Assembly (NCBI GenBank): GCA_963798325.1
Contig: CAWCSS010000001.1
Location: 1,302,001-1,366,000 of the forward strand
Length of the DNA: 64,000 nt
DNA from: Solirubrobacter sp963798325
Lineage (GTDB): Bacteria; Actinomycetota; Thermoleophilia; Solirubrobacterales; Solirubrobacteraceae
Reading direction: 5' to 3'
Shown: one piece after another, positions 21,935 through 30,543 of the stretch
Numbering within the stretch: the stretch's first letter is position 1
Layout of the letters: each line of letters begins with the position of its first letter
Translations under genes and position numbers: made by a program
The notes under the pieces: generated by a model
What the model was told of the DNA's origin: nothing
Databases searched by the model: none
What the model saw: the letters and a program-made list of their open reading frames with translations, nothing else

Positions 21935-24445
21935 GTGGGACTGTTCCGCAAACTTCGGTCGATCGAGCCCGTGTGGTGGCTCAACGCCTCCATCGGGATC
22001 GGCTCGCTCGCGCTCTACGTCCTGTTCGTGCGCCACTACGAGCCGATCCACACGCCGGAGATCGCCTGGTGGGCGGTGGCGATCACGATCCTGTTGTGCG
22101 AACGCTACCCCGTGGCGCTGGAGTTCCGCCAGAGCTCGCACTCGTTCTCGCTGACCGATGTCCCGCTGACGCTCGCGCTGGTCTTCGCCAGCGGCACGCA
22201 CGCCGCCCTCGCCCTGTTTCTGGGCACGCTCGGCGCGTTGATCCTGCGCCGGCTGCCGACCGTGAAGTTCGCCTTCAACCTCGCCCAGTTCACCTTCGTG
22301 GGCAACGTGCTGATCATCGTCGTGCACGCCGCGGCGCAGGTCGATCCGGGCTTCGGCTGGATCACCTGGGGCTCGGTGCTGATCGCCACCCAGCTCGGCG
22401 GCATCCTCACCATCGCCCAGATCCTGTGCGCGATCGTGCTCACCGAGGGCCACGTCTCCCGCGACCAGGTCCGCCAGATGTTCGGCATGGACCTCGTGGT
22501 GACGATCACCGGCACCGCGATGGCACTGGTGTGCTCGATCCTGTGGATCGAGCGCCCGGGTGCCGCGCCGCTGCTGGCGATCCCGATCCTCGTGGCCTTC
22601 GCCGGCTACCGCGCCTACGTCAAGGAGCGCCAAGGCCACGAGAAGGTCAAGTTCCTCTACGAGGCCAACCGCACGCTCTCCGAGTCGCCCGAGGTCGCGG
22701 TCGCCCTCGAGGGTCTGCTGGAGCGCGCGCTGGAGGCGTTCCGCGCCGAGCAGGCCGAGATCATCCTCTTCTCCTCCGACGGCGCCGCGCCGCTGCGCAC
22801 CGGCCTCGGCCCCGGCACCGCCCGCGAGGCGATGGCGCCCGTGGACAGCGACGACGCCGCCGCCCTGCGCGCGCTGGCCGCGTCGTCCGTGCAGGCCGTC
22901 GCGCTCGCCGAGCCGTTCCCGGAGTCGGTCGCCGGCTATCTGGAAGGGCGCGGCATCCGCCACGGCATGCTCGGCGTGCTGCGCGGCGAGGACCGCGTGA
23001 TCGGGGTGCTGCTGATGGCCAACCGCTACGGCCTCACGCGCGGCTTCACCGACGCCGATCGGGCCCTGTTCGACACCCTGGCCGCCAACGCGTCCGCGGC
23101 GCTGCAGTTCGACCGCCTCGAGCAGGCCGTGACCGAGCTGCGCGACCTGCAGGATCAGCTGACCCACCAGGCCAACCACGACCCGCTGACCGGGCTCGCC
23201 AACCGCGCGCTGTTCTCGCAGCGGGTGCGTGAGGCGCTCGAGGTCGGCGGCGTCGGGCAGGTCGCGGTGATGTTCATCGACCTCGACGACTTCAAGGGCG
23301 TCAACGACACGCTCGGCCACGGCATCGGCGACGAGCTGCTTCGCGGCGTCGCCTCGCGCCTGGTGCGCTCGGTCCGCAAGGAGGACATCGTGGCGCGCCT
23401 CGGCGGCGACGAGTTCGCCGTGCTCGTCCAGCGCGAGTCCGACGTCGAGGCCGGCGCGGTCGAGCTGGCGGAGCGGACGCTGAACGCGTTCCTGGCTCCC
23501 GTCGCGGCCGGTGAGAAGCCGTTGAACGTCTCCCTGTCGATCGGCATCGCCGGCGTCGGGCACCCGCGCACGCTCGTCGACGAGCTGCTGCGCGACGCCG
23601 ACGTGGCCATGTACGAGGCCAAGGAGGGCGGCAAGCGCCGCTTCGCCGTCTTCACCCCGGAGATGCGCGACTCGATCGTCCGCCGCCACGACCTCAAGGA
23701 GGAGCTGGCGCGCGCGCTCGAGGGACGCGAGCTGGTCGTCCAGTACCAGCCGATCGTGGACATCGCGACCGGCGAGACCGTCTCCGTCGAGGCCCTGGTG
23801 CGCTGGAACCACCCGGGCCGCGGCCGCATCCCCCCGCTCGAGTTCATCCCGCTCGCCGAGGACACCGGCCTGATCGTGCCGCTCGGGCGCTACGTGCTCG
23901 AGGAGGCGTGCCAGAGCGTGGTGCAGCGCTCGGACACGCTGCAGGTGCAGGTGAACCTGTCGGCGATCGAGCTCGAGCACCCGGACCTGATCCAGACGAT
24001 CACCGAGGTCCTGCTGCGCACCGGCATCGCGCCGGAGCGGCTGGTCCTGGAGGTCACCGAGACGCTGCTGGTCAAGGACGCCGAGCGCGGCGCCGAGACA
24101 CTGCAGCAGCTCCGCGACCTCGGCGTGCAGCTCGCCCTGGATGACTTCGGGACCGGCTACTCGTCGCTGTCGTACCTGCGCAACCTGCCGCTGGACACGC
24201 TCAAGATCGCGCGTGAGTTCGTCGAGGGCCTCGCGTTCAGCGACCACGACGCCGCCTTCGTGCGCCTGATCGTCGGCCTGGCCAAGACCGTCGGCCTGAA
24301 GGTCGTCGCCGAGGGCATCGAGACCCGCGCCCAGCTCGACATGCTGCGCGAGATCGGCTGCGACCTCGGCCAGGGCTACTACTTCGCCGCGCCGATGGAC
24401 GTCGACGCGGACTGGCTCTCCCCCGCCGCGACCGCGTTGGCGTAG
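21935..24445 (+). CDS. Membrane GGDEF-EAL protein (c-di-GMP synthesis and/or hydrolysis)
   Basis: The protein is 836 residues. The N-terminal membrane region (about 10-230) has six to eight hydrophobic segments. A GAF-like domain follows at about 245-395 and a short linker helix (LRDLQDQLTHQANHDPLTGL) before GGDEF. The diguanylate cyclase motif is intact (GGDEF at 490-494). The EAL domain is also intact at its key sites: EAL at 619-621, then DDFGTGYSSL and KVVAEGIET. Either activity is therefore possible, presumably switched by the sensor domains. It lies just downstream of subtilase 2; the paralogous subtilase 1 carries a cyclic-dinucleotide riboswitch. Confidence 0.93.
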   Translation: MGLFRKLRSIEPVWWLNASIGIGSLALYVLFVRHYEPIHTPEIAWWAVAITILLCERYPVALEFRQSSHSFSLTDVPLTLALVFASGTHAALALFLGTLGALILRRLPTVKFAFNLAQFTFVGNVLIIVVHAAAQVDPGFGWITWGSVLIATQLGGILTIAQILCAIVLTEGHVSRDQVRQMFGMDLVVTITGTAMALVCSILWIERPGAAPLLAIPILVAFAGYRAYVKERQGHEKVKFLYEANRTLSESPEVAVALEGLLERALEAFRAEQAEIILFSSDGAAPLRTGLGPGTAREAMAPVDSDDAAALRALAASSVQAVALAEPFPESVAGYLEGRGIRHGMLGVLRGEDRVIGVLLMANRYGLTRGFTDADRALFDTLAANASAALQFDRLEQAVTELRDLQDQLTHQANHDPLTGLANRALFSQRVREALEVGGVGQVAVMFIDLDDFKGVNDTLGHGIGDELLRGVASRLVRSVRKEDIVARLGGDEFAVLVQRESDVEAGAVELAERTLNAFLAPVAAGEKPLNVSLSIGIAGVGHPRTLVDELLRDADVAMYEAKEGGKRRFAVFTPEMRDSIVRRHDLKEELARALEGRELVVQYQPIVDIATGETVSVEALVRWNHPGRGRIPPLEFIPLAEDTGLIVPLGRYVLEEACQSVVQRSDTLQVQVNLSAIELEHPDLIQTITEVLLRTGIAPERLVLEVTETLLVKDAERGAETLQQLRDLGVQLALDDFGTGYSSLSYLRNLPLDTLKIAREFVEGLAFSDHDAAFVRLIVGLAKTVGLKVVAEGIETRAQLDMLREIGCDLGQGYYFAAPMDVDADWLSPAATALA

Positions 24446-24459
24446 CGTTCGCACCCGCG

Positions 24460-25179
24460 ATGCGGGTGGTGACGTGGGCGCAGCAGCCGGAGCTGGCTTC
24501 GAGCGGGATCGACTCCGCGGCCGTGTGGCCGGAGTACAACCTGCACGGGGACGTGTTCGACGGGTACTGGGAGCCGCTGTTGGAGCGGTTCCCGGAGTAT
24601 CAGTTCGCGATATTGGACGATGACGGCACGCTGCTCGCCGAGGGGCATACCGGGCCTCTGGCGTGGGATGGTCTCGACGCGTCGCTGCCGTCCGGGATCG
24701 ACGAGGCGCTGCGGCGCGCCGGCGAGCCGGGGGCGAACACGCTGTGCGCGCTGGCCGCCGAGGTCGATCCGGGCGCGCGCCGGCGTGGCGTGGCCGCGGC
24801 GGTGCTGGGTGGGATGCGGGCGATCGCCGAGGCTCAGGGGCTGCGGCACTTGATCGCGCCGGTGCGGCCGTCGTGGAAGGAGCGCTACCCGCTCACGCCG
24901 ATCGAGCGCTACGTCACCTGGCGCCGCGAGGACGGCACGCTGCTCGATCCCTGGATGCGGCTCCACGAGCGACTCGGTGCACGGGTGGGTCCAGCCTTGC
25001 CGGAGTCGATGCTGATCACGGGCACCGTCGCCGAGTGGTCCGCCTGGACGGGGTTGGTGTTCCCCGATCCGGGGTCCTACGTCTTCCCACACGGGCTCGC
25101 GCCGCTGGCCGTCGAGGGAGACCGCGGCCGCTACTGGGAGCCCAACGTGTGGATGATTCATCCCGAGATCGGGGACTAG
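24460..25179 (+). CDS. GNAT-like acetyltransferase-fold protein
   Basis: The protein is 239 residues. DPGARRRGVAAAVLGGMRAIAEAQG (from about 104) resembles motif A of GCN5-related N-acetyltransferases, where R/Q-x-x-G-x-A binds acetyl-CoA. The N-terminal half (FPEYQFAILDDDGTLLAEGHTGPL) fits the strands that precede it. The C-terminal half is not typical and could form a second degenerate GNAT lobe. The substrate is unknown. It follows the GGDEF-EAL gene by 14 bases and may be read through from it. Confidence 0.65.
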   Translation: MRVVTWAQQPELASSGIDSAAVWPEYNLHGDVFDGYWEPLLERFPEYQFAILDDDGTLLAEGHTGPLAWDGLDASLPSGIDEALRRAGEPGANTLCALAAEVDPGARRRGVAAAVLGGMRAIAEAQGLRHLIAPVRPSWKERYPLTPIERYVTWRREDGTLLDPWMRLHERLGARVGPALPESMLITGTVAEWSAWTGLVFPDPGSYVFPHGLAPLAVEGDRGRYWEPNVWMIHPEIGD

Positions 25180-25241
25180 AGTCGTCGACGGGGTCGCAGC
25201 AGGGGCGCTCGCGGCCGCACTCGATGGGAGGAGACGCAGCA

Positions 25242-26216
25242 ATGCGTAACGATCAACAAGGCCTCGACCGGCGCAAGTTCCTAGCTGGCGCGGCGGCCGG
25301 AGGCGCGGCACTGACCTTCGGCGCGACGCCGGCGCTGGCCGGTGGGCGAAAGCCGGGCAAGGGACATGGCCACGGACATGACGGCGATCACCACGGTGGG
25401 TCGTCAATCCCGCGCGACAAGATTTCGATCCAGCTCTACACGCTGCGCGACCAGATGACCGCGGACGCACCGGGCACGCTGAAGGCGCTCGGGCGGATCG
25501 GCTACAAGACGGTCGAGCACGCGGGCTTCGCGGGGGCCACGGCGGCCCAGTTCAAGCAGTGGCTGCGCGCCGCGGGCCTGCGGGCGACGTCCGGCCACCA
25601 GGGCATCCCGCAGCCGTTCGACGCCGCCGCGTGGCAGGCACAGCTCAACGACGCGCGCACGATCGGCCAGCGCTACATCGTTCACCCGGCGACGCCGATC
25701 ACCTACTTCCCGCCGGACGGCAACCCCGCCGGGATCAAGGGCCTCACGACGTCGACGGCGTGGAAGGCGTTCGCCGCCGACCTCAACAAGGCGGGCGCGA
25801 TGGCGCGCCAGGCCGGCCTGCGGTTCGGCGTGCACAACCACTTCTGGGAGTTCGCCGGTCTCGAGGACGACACGCCGCTGACGGGGTACGACATCCTGAT
25901 CGCGGAGACCGACCCGCGGCTCGTGCACTTCGAGGTCGATCTCTACTGGGCGTGGTTCGCGCACCGTGACCCGGTCGGGCTGCTGGCCCAGGTCGGCGAC
26001 CGCATCCTGCAGTTCCACGTCAAGGACATGCAGTACGCCAACCACGCGCCGACGTTCGCCGATGCGGGCACGGGCGTGATCGACTTCGCGCGCATCTTCA
26101 AGGCGGCCGGCAACCCCGGCGGCCACGAGTACATCATCGAGCGCGACGACGCGGGCGCCAACGCCCTGCAGACCGCGCAGGTCGGGTACAACTTCCTCAG
26201 CCGCATCCGGTTCTAG
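25242..26216 (+). CDS. Tat-exported sugar phosphate isomerase/epimerase-like TIM-barrel protein
   Basis: The protein is 324 residues. A twin-arginine signal (DRRKFLAGAAAGGAALTFG) is followed by a His/Gly-rich spacer (HGHGHDGDHHGG) that could bind metal. The xylose-isomerase-like barrel shows ISIQLYTLRD (about 60-69), a GVHNHFWEF strand, HFEVDLYWAW, LQFHVKDM and a late HEYIIERDDAG, which together supply Glu/His/Asp metal ligands. It is predicted to fold in the cytoplasm with its metal and be exported. Substrate unknown. GGAGG lies 11 bases before the ATG. Confidence 0.85.
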   Translation: MRNDQQGLDRRKFLAGAAAGGAALTFGATPALAGGRKPGKGHGHGHDGDHHGGSSIPRDKISIQLYTLRDQMTADAPGTLKALGRIGYKTVEHAGFAGATAAQFKQWLRAAGLRATSGHQGIPQPFDAAAWQAQLNDARTIGQRYIVHPATPITYFPPDGNPAGIKGLTTSTAWKAFAADLNKAGAMARQAGLRFGVHNHFWEFAGLEDDTPLTGYDILIAETDPRLVHFEVDLYWAWFAHRDPVGLLAQVGDRILQFHVKDMQYANHAPTFADAGTGVIDFARIFKAAGNPGGHEYIIERDDAGANALQTAQVGYNFLSRIRF

Positions 26217-26227
26217 GTCGTGTGCGA

Positions 26228-26260
26228 GGCGCGCGCGGCCGTGCTCTGGCCGCGCGCGCC
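26228..26260 (+). terminator. Perfect 13-bp hairpin between convergent genes
   Basis: GGCGCGCGCGGCC pairs exactly with GGCCGCGCGCGCC around GTGCTCT. It sits 11 bases after the isomerase-like gene and 12 bases before the stop of the convergent RTX-like gene, so it probably serves both. Confidence 0.75.
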
Positions 26261-26272
26261 CGCGCTGACCCC

Positions 26273-27382
26273 TCACATCGGGCGCAGAGTGCCCGGAAGC
26301 ATGACGATCGTGTTGTCGCCGGTGGACTTGCCCGGCGCGAAGAGCTGGACACGGACGGTCGCGTTGGTGATCGCCGCACGGCGCTTGCCGAGGACGGAGC
26401 GGATCGACGAGCTCGCCTTGAGCTTGGAGGACACCTTGGCGCGCGCCGAGAGCCGCAGCATGCCGGTCGCGTAGGTGCCGGAGAAGCTCTTCGGGAGCCC
26501 GACGATGCGCGGGCCCGCGACGCGCAACTTGACGCTGGTCGCCCTCCGCACGCGGAGGAACGCGTTGACGTCGATCCTGCCGTCCTTGCTGAACCGGGCG
26601 AGCGTGCCGACCTTGCGCAGGTGCGTGAAGGACGGTCCGCAACCGGCGCCGAGGACGTCGGAGCCATCGATGTCGGCGCTGTCGGAGCCGGCCCCGCAGT
26701 CGATCGACTGCTTGGTCGGCTTGCGCGGTGAGGCGGTGACGAACGTGTCGTTGCCCGCGCCGCCCGTGAGCCTGGCGCCGGCGATCGTGGCCTCGAGCTG
26801 GTCGTTGCCGTTGCCGCCGTCGGCCCTGCTCGCGCCGCGGATGGTGTCGTCGCCCTCGCCGCCGGTCACGGTCGCCTCGCCCTGCGCGATGTCGATGGTG
26901 TCGTCCCCGGCGCCGCCGTCGATCATGACCGGGCCGTCGACGTCGGCGTTGATGATGTCGTCGCCCGTGCCACCGAGGATCGTGGCGCTCGGCGCGCCGA
27001 CGACCGACGGGCGGTCGCGGCCCGGGCCGCCGTCGATGATCACCGGGATCGGCGAGTACTTGATCATCGCCTGCTGGTCACCCTCGCCGAGCTCGACCCT
27101 GAGCGTCTTGGCATCGCCGATCGCGCAGGTGGGCGCGCCGGTCGCGTCGCAGCCAGGGCCGGAGTGCGGCGTGCCGATCTCACCCACGTCGTACTTCTTG
27201 GCGATCGTGAACGAGGACCCGTTGCCGGTCACCTCGACGTCCTTGAGCAGCTCGTCCGCATCCGGCCGGACGACGATCTGATCGCCCTCCCGTGAGATGA
27301 CGACCGCCTCCGCCCGAGGGGCGAAGGCGAACGTCGCCACGAGGGCGGTGACCAGCGGGACCAGCGGAGCGCGTCGCGACAT
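26273..27382 (-). CDS. Exported RTX-like (hemolysin-type calcium-binding) repeat protein
   Basis: The protein is 369 residues with a signal peptide (cleavage near AEA). Between about 110 and 210 are glycine/aspartate nonapeptide-like units (GGTGDDIINAD, GGAGDDTIDIA, GGEGDDTIRGA, GGNGNDQLEA, GGAGNDTF) typical of calcium-filled RTX beta-rolls. A Cys pair (CGAGSDSADIDG...CG) closes this section. The C-terminal 120 residues are basic and beta-rich, as in other exported proteins of this window. There is no protease or lipase motif. Exported by a Sec signal rather than the type I route used by classical RTX toxins. Confidence 0.82.
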   Translation of the reverse strand: MSRRAPLVPLVTALVATFAFAPRAEAVVISREGDQIVVRPDADELLKDVEVTGNGSSFTIAKKYDVGEIGTPHSGPGCDATGAPTCAIGDAKTLRVELGEGDQQAMIKYSPIPVIIDGGPGRDRPSVVGAPSATILGGTGDDIINADVDGPVMIDGGAGDDTIDIAQGEATVTGGEGDDTIRGASRADGGNGNDQLEATIAGARLTGGAGNDTFVTASPRKPTKQSIDCGAGSDSADIDGSDVLGAGCGPSFTHLRKVGTLARFSKDGRIDVNAFLRVRRATSVKLRVAGPRIVGLPKSFSGTYATGMLRLSARAKVSSKLKASSSIRSVLGKRRAAITNATVRVQLFAPGKSTGDNTIVMLPGTLRPM

Positions 27383-27429
27383 GGGGACCTTCGTTGCCCC
27401 GTGACGAGGTTCCTCTAACTTCTTGGGTC

Positions 27430-27798
27430 TTACGCGGCTGCGCGGATCGCGCCGGCTGTGCCCTGCAGGTCGTAGAGGCCGTCCACCGCACTCACGGCCT
27501 TCCCCACCTTCGCGGCGATCGCCATCGCGTCCGACGCCCCGGTCCGTCCGTCCCGGTCGCTGGACGTGTTCGAGACGAGGATCCAGCGGATCCGCCCCGA
27601 CTCGACCGCGTTGGCCAGCCACTCCGTGGTGACCACCGTCTCGCTGCCGGAGAACCCGCCGATGGCCGCGACGTCGGCGCCGGACTGGATGATCGACTGC
27701 GCGGCACCGGACTGGCTCGAGATGACGAGCGTGCCGTTGCCGTGGGCCTTGATGTAGGTCAGCGCGGCGCTGATCTCGGACGTGTCGCCGCCGAACAT
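27430..27798 (-). pseudogene. C-terminal remnant of an ArnT/PMT-like glycosyltransferase 39 family protein
   Basis: The 122 codons from an ATG at 27798 encode GGMFGGDTSEISAALTYIKAHG...SSQSGAAQSII, SGADVAAIGGFSG and IRWILVSN. I recognise this as the soluble C-terminal domain found at the end of long actinobacterial membrane mannosyltransferases. The roughly 500-residue, multi-helix catalytic part is missing: upstream sequence instead runs into an unrelated SOS-box gene. It may still be translated, as GGGGGTGGC precedes the ATG, but it has lost its enzyme. Confidence 0.65.
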
Positions 27799-27848
27799 GC
27801 CACCCCCGCCGGGGCGGCACGGCGGGCCGGCACGGCGCTGCGCTGCGA

Positions 27849-28181
27849 CTAGTCGATGCGGTGGCGCTTCAAGAGCGCGGACAGCGTGGCTTCGGCGTCT
27901 GGTGCCGGGAGGCCCTCCAGAGCCTCGAGCGCGGCCTGGACCTCCCCGAGCGTCACGCCTGGGCACTCGGTGGTGAAGCGGGCGAGCCAGCGGACGGCGG
28001 CGCCTTCGTAGGCCGGGTCGTCGGCGTCGAGCATCAGGCCGAGGATCTGCACCGCGTCGCGCAGCGTGACGATCTTCGGGATCTCTCGTGCGGCGGCGCG
28101 GACAGCGGAGAGGTCACGCGACGCCAAGGCGCGGTCCAGGCGGGCGCGGACGACGGGTGCGGGCGGGGATGGCACGAACAC
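27849..28181 (-). CDS. Small helical protein starting inside an SOS box, unknown function
   Basis: The protein is 110 residues from a GTG at 28181. It is mostly Ala/Leu/Arg helical sequence (VRARLDRALASRDLSAVRAA, DAVQILGLMLDADDP, LGEVQAALEALEGLPAP) resembling a HEAT- or TPR-like bundle; no catalytic motif is seen. The start lies inside CGAACACATGTTCG, so it is probably LexA-repressed, like the LAGLIDADG-type gene at 3130. It has inserted next to, or replaced, the 5' part of the glycosyltransferase remnant. Confidence 0.6.
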   Translation of the reverse strand: MFVPSPPAPVVRARLDRALASRDLSAVRAAAREIPKIVTLRDAVQILGLMLDADDPAYEGAAVRWLARFTTECPGVTLGEVQAALEALEGLPAPDAEATLSALLKRHRID

Positions 28182-28188
28182 ATGTTCG
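28175..28188. promoter_or_regulatory. Second SOS (LexA) box overlapping a start codon
   Basis: CGAACACATGTTCG keeps both fixed halves of the LexA consensus (CGAAC-N4-GTTCG). The GTG start of the minus-strand small gene (28179-28181) is inside it. It also lies 19 bases past the stop of the next minus-strand gene upstream, so no other start is nearby. Confidence 0.72.
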
Positions 28189-28206
28189 CACGGGGGGTGG
28201 ACGGAA

Positions 28207-29364
28207 CTACAGCAGCGAGAAGCGGCCGCGGCTGAGGACCAGCCACGCCGCGGGTGCCGCCGCGGGCCACACGTGGTAGTCCTCGCCGTCGACGCGATCG
28301 ACCTGGAGCGGCGGGGCCGGGGCACTCAACGCCGCCCAGCGGTCGATGTCGCGGTCGAGCGCGGCGACGTCGCGGCCGAGGCGCGTCTTGGCGAGGCGCA
28401 TCATCAGCGTCCCCTCCATCCAGAGCACGTCGGGGCCCCAGGAGTCGGCGAACGGCTTGTATCCGGCGAAGGTCTTGCCGCCCGCGCCGGGCCAGTCGAC
28501 GACGCGGCCGGTGACGCGCATCGAGGCGTCAGTCGCCCGCTCGACGGCCACCGCGTCGGCACGGCGCCCGTGCCGGAGCAGCCACAGGATCCCGAACACC
28601 TGCGTGTCCACCGCGTGGGCATCGTCCCCGAGCCCCTGACGGAACTGGGAGGCACCGGCGTCGAAGAGCGAGGCCGCGATCGCGCGGTCGAGCCGCACGA
28701 CCGCCTCGGCCACCGAGGCGGCCAGCATCCGCGACGCGTGCCCCGACAGCCCGTCAAGGCCGGGAGCGCAGCGCCGGCCGTGGACCGGATCGACCACGCG
28801 ACCGGCCAGGACCGCATCGAGGCCGGCGAAGAACGCGCGCGCCTCCAGGTTGTGCTCGGTCGACGCCCAGGAGACGTCGGGCCCGCCGCGCACGAGGCCG
28901 TAGCCGGGTGAGCGCTCGTCGGAGATCCGCGCCGTCAGCAGCCAGTCGGCGAGCCGCGCGATCAGGCGATCGTGGCGGCCGGAGCAGGTCAGCGAGCGCC
29001 ACTGCAGCGCCGCCAGGCCGACCCACGCCTGGTTGCCGGCCCGCAGCGGGCCGTCGCCGTTGGCGCCGGCCAGGTCGTAGGAGGCCTCGATCGCGCCGTC
29101 CGCCCGCTGGACCTCCTGGTAGAAGTCGAGCACCGAGCCCGCACCGTCGAGATCGCCGCTCAGAGCGCGGGCGATCACGGTCAACGAGGAGTCGTAGGTC
29201 CACGCCCGGTCGCGGATCCGGTCGCCGAGCGGATCGCCGGCCGGCGGCACGTAGGACGGGGTGAGGCGCTTCACATGCGCATCCTGGCCGCGGGCACGCG
29301 GCGTCGTCGCCGTCGAGAGCCCGACGACGAGGAGAACGCATGCCAAGACCATTGCTGCCCGCAC
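28207..29364 (-). CDS. Exported (alpha/alpha)-barrel-like protein, possible glycoside hydrolase relative
   Basis: The protein is 385 residues with an N-terminal hydrophobic segment (MVLACVLLVVGLSTA). The body is rich in helices with aromatic and acidic hairpins (RAWTYDSSLTVIARAL, VLDFYQEVQRADGAIEASYDL, AGNQAWVGLAAL, DVSWASTEHNLEARAFF), resembling six-hairpin glycosidase folds. An acidic catalytic pair cannot be assigned with confidence. A GTG at 29364 or an ATG at 29352 could start it. It is divergent from the receiver/deacetylase operon, so a link to polysaccharide turnover is possible but not shown. Confidence 0.65.
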   Translation of the reverse strand: MRAAMVLACVLLVVGLSTATTPRARGQDAHVKRLTPSYVPPAGDPLGDRIRDRAWTYDSSLTVIARALSGDLDGAGSVLDFYQEVQRADGAIEASYDLAGANGDGPLRAGNQAWVGLAALQWRSLTCSGRHDRLIARLADWLLTARISDERSPGYGLVRGGPDVSWASTEHNLEARAFFAGLDAVLAGRVVDPVHGRRCAPGLDGLSGHASRMLAASVAEAVVRLDRAIAASLFDAGASQFRQGLGDDAHAVDTQVFGILWLLRHGRRADAVAVERATDASMRVTGRVVDWPGAGGKTFAGYKPFADSWGPDVLWMEGTLMMRLAKTRLGRDVAALDRDIDRWAALSAPAPPLQVDRVDGEDYHVWPAAAPAAWLVLSRGRFSLL

Positions 29365-29439
29365 CTATCAGTCATCGACATCCCGTCCGAATTTCGGGTC
29401 GGGGTGGACGTTCATTGGACGAACATTCATCTGATTGGG

Positions 29440-30543
29440 ATGATCGCCCACGACACAACGGGCGACGGGAGTCCTGGAGTGAGCGAAGAACGGCCCGCAC
29501 GAATCCTCCTGGTGGAGGACGACGAGGTGGTGGCGACCCTGCTGGTGGACCTGCTGGGAACGCTCGGCGAGGTGCATTGGACGGTCAGCGCGGAGCAGGC
29601 CTCGCAGGTCATCAGCGTGCGCGACTGGGACCTGATCGTCTCAGACATCGACCTGCCCGGCGCCAGCGGGCTCGAACTGGTGCGCGACGTCAAACAGGTC
29701 CGTCCACAGGTGGCGATCCTGATCCTGTCCGGGCACAGCTCGTTCGAGCACGCCGTGGCCGCGATGCGGGCCGGCGCCGACGACTACCTGACCAAGCCGT
29801 TCGATCCACCCGGGTTGTGCGAGAAGGCCATGACCCTGATCGACGTCACCCGCGCGCGCCGCGCCGCGGGCATGGAGGTCGTGCTCGCCGTGGGCGCACA
29901 CCCGGATGACGTCGAGATCGGCATCGGCGGCATCCTGCTGCGCCACGCGTCGCAGGGCCATCAGGTCAACGTCCTGACACTCACCGGCGGCGAGGCGGGC
30001 GGCACCGTCGCCGACCGTGCCGCGGAGTCCGCACGCGCCGCCGACCTGCTCGGCGCGCGGCTGATCCACGCGGCGCTCACGGACACGAGCGTGAGCGAGG
30101 GCGGTCCGACGATCCGGACGATCGTCGAGGTCATCCAGGAGGTCCGCCCGAGCACGGTCTACACGCACACGATCCGCGACGTCCACCAGGACCACCGCAA
30201 CGCCCACAGCGCGACGATGGTCGCCGCTCGCGGGATCCCGCGCGTCTTCTGCTACCAGGCGCCGTCGACCACCGTCGAGTTCCAGCCGACCCGCTTCGTG
30301 GCCATCGACGAGTTCCTCGAGGGCAAGCTCGAGGTCATCCAGGCGTACACGTCGCAGGTGAAGATCCGCGACTACCTCGACGCCGAGCTGCTGCGTTCGA
30401 CGGCGCGCTACTGGTCACGTTTCAGCAAAGCCCGCTATGTGGAGCCGCTGGAGGTCGTGCGCGACAGCGACACCTCGATGGCCACCGGCGCCGCCCAGCG
30501 CGACACGCTCGAAGTCCCCAAGGGAGTCCTCCATGCCGGCTGA
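29440..30543 (+). CDS. Response-regulator receiver fused to PIG-L (LmbE) deacetylase
   Basis: The protein is 367 residues from the ATG at 29440; a GTG at 29479 is an alternative that would start just before the receiver. Residues about 20-140 form a CheY-like receiver with phospho-acceptor Asp69 (IVSDIDLP) and Lys119 (YLTKPF). They run directly into a PIG-L domain with zinc motif AHPDD (153-157) and HQDHRNAH (249-256). PIG-L enzymes remove N-acetyl groups from GlcNAc-type sugars. The fusion implies that phosphorylation controls the deacetylase. It heads a six-gene operon whose last gene is a hybrid histidine kinase with an HPt domain. Confidence 0.9.
   Translation: MIAHDTTGDGSPGVSEERPARILLVEDDEVVATLLVDLLGTLGEVHWTVSAEQASQVISVRDWDLIVSDIDLPGASGLELVRDVKQVRPQVAILILSGHSSFEHAVAAMRAGADDYLTKPFDPPGLCEKAMTLIDVTRARRAAGMEVVLAVGAHPDDVEIGIGGILLRHASQGHQVNVLTLTGGEAGGTVADRAAESARAADLLGARLIHAALTDTSVSEGGPTIRTIVEVIQEVRPSTVYTHTIRDVHQDHRNAHSATMVAARGIPRVFCYQAPSTTVEFQPTRFVAIDEFLEGKLEVIQAYTSQVKIRDYLDAELLRSTARYWSRFSKARYVEPLEVVRDSDTSMATGAAQRDTLEVPKGVLHAG

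Noticed and set aside
21881..24454. 857-residue open frame on the minus strand
   Set aside because: It is antisense to the GGDEF-EAL gene and Asp/Glu/Arg/Leu-rich without domain motifs. Long antisense frames are normal in DNA this GC-rich.
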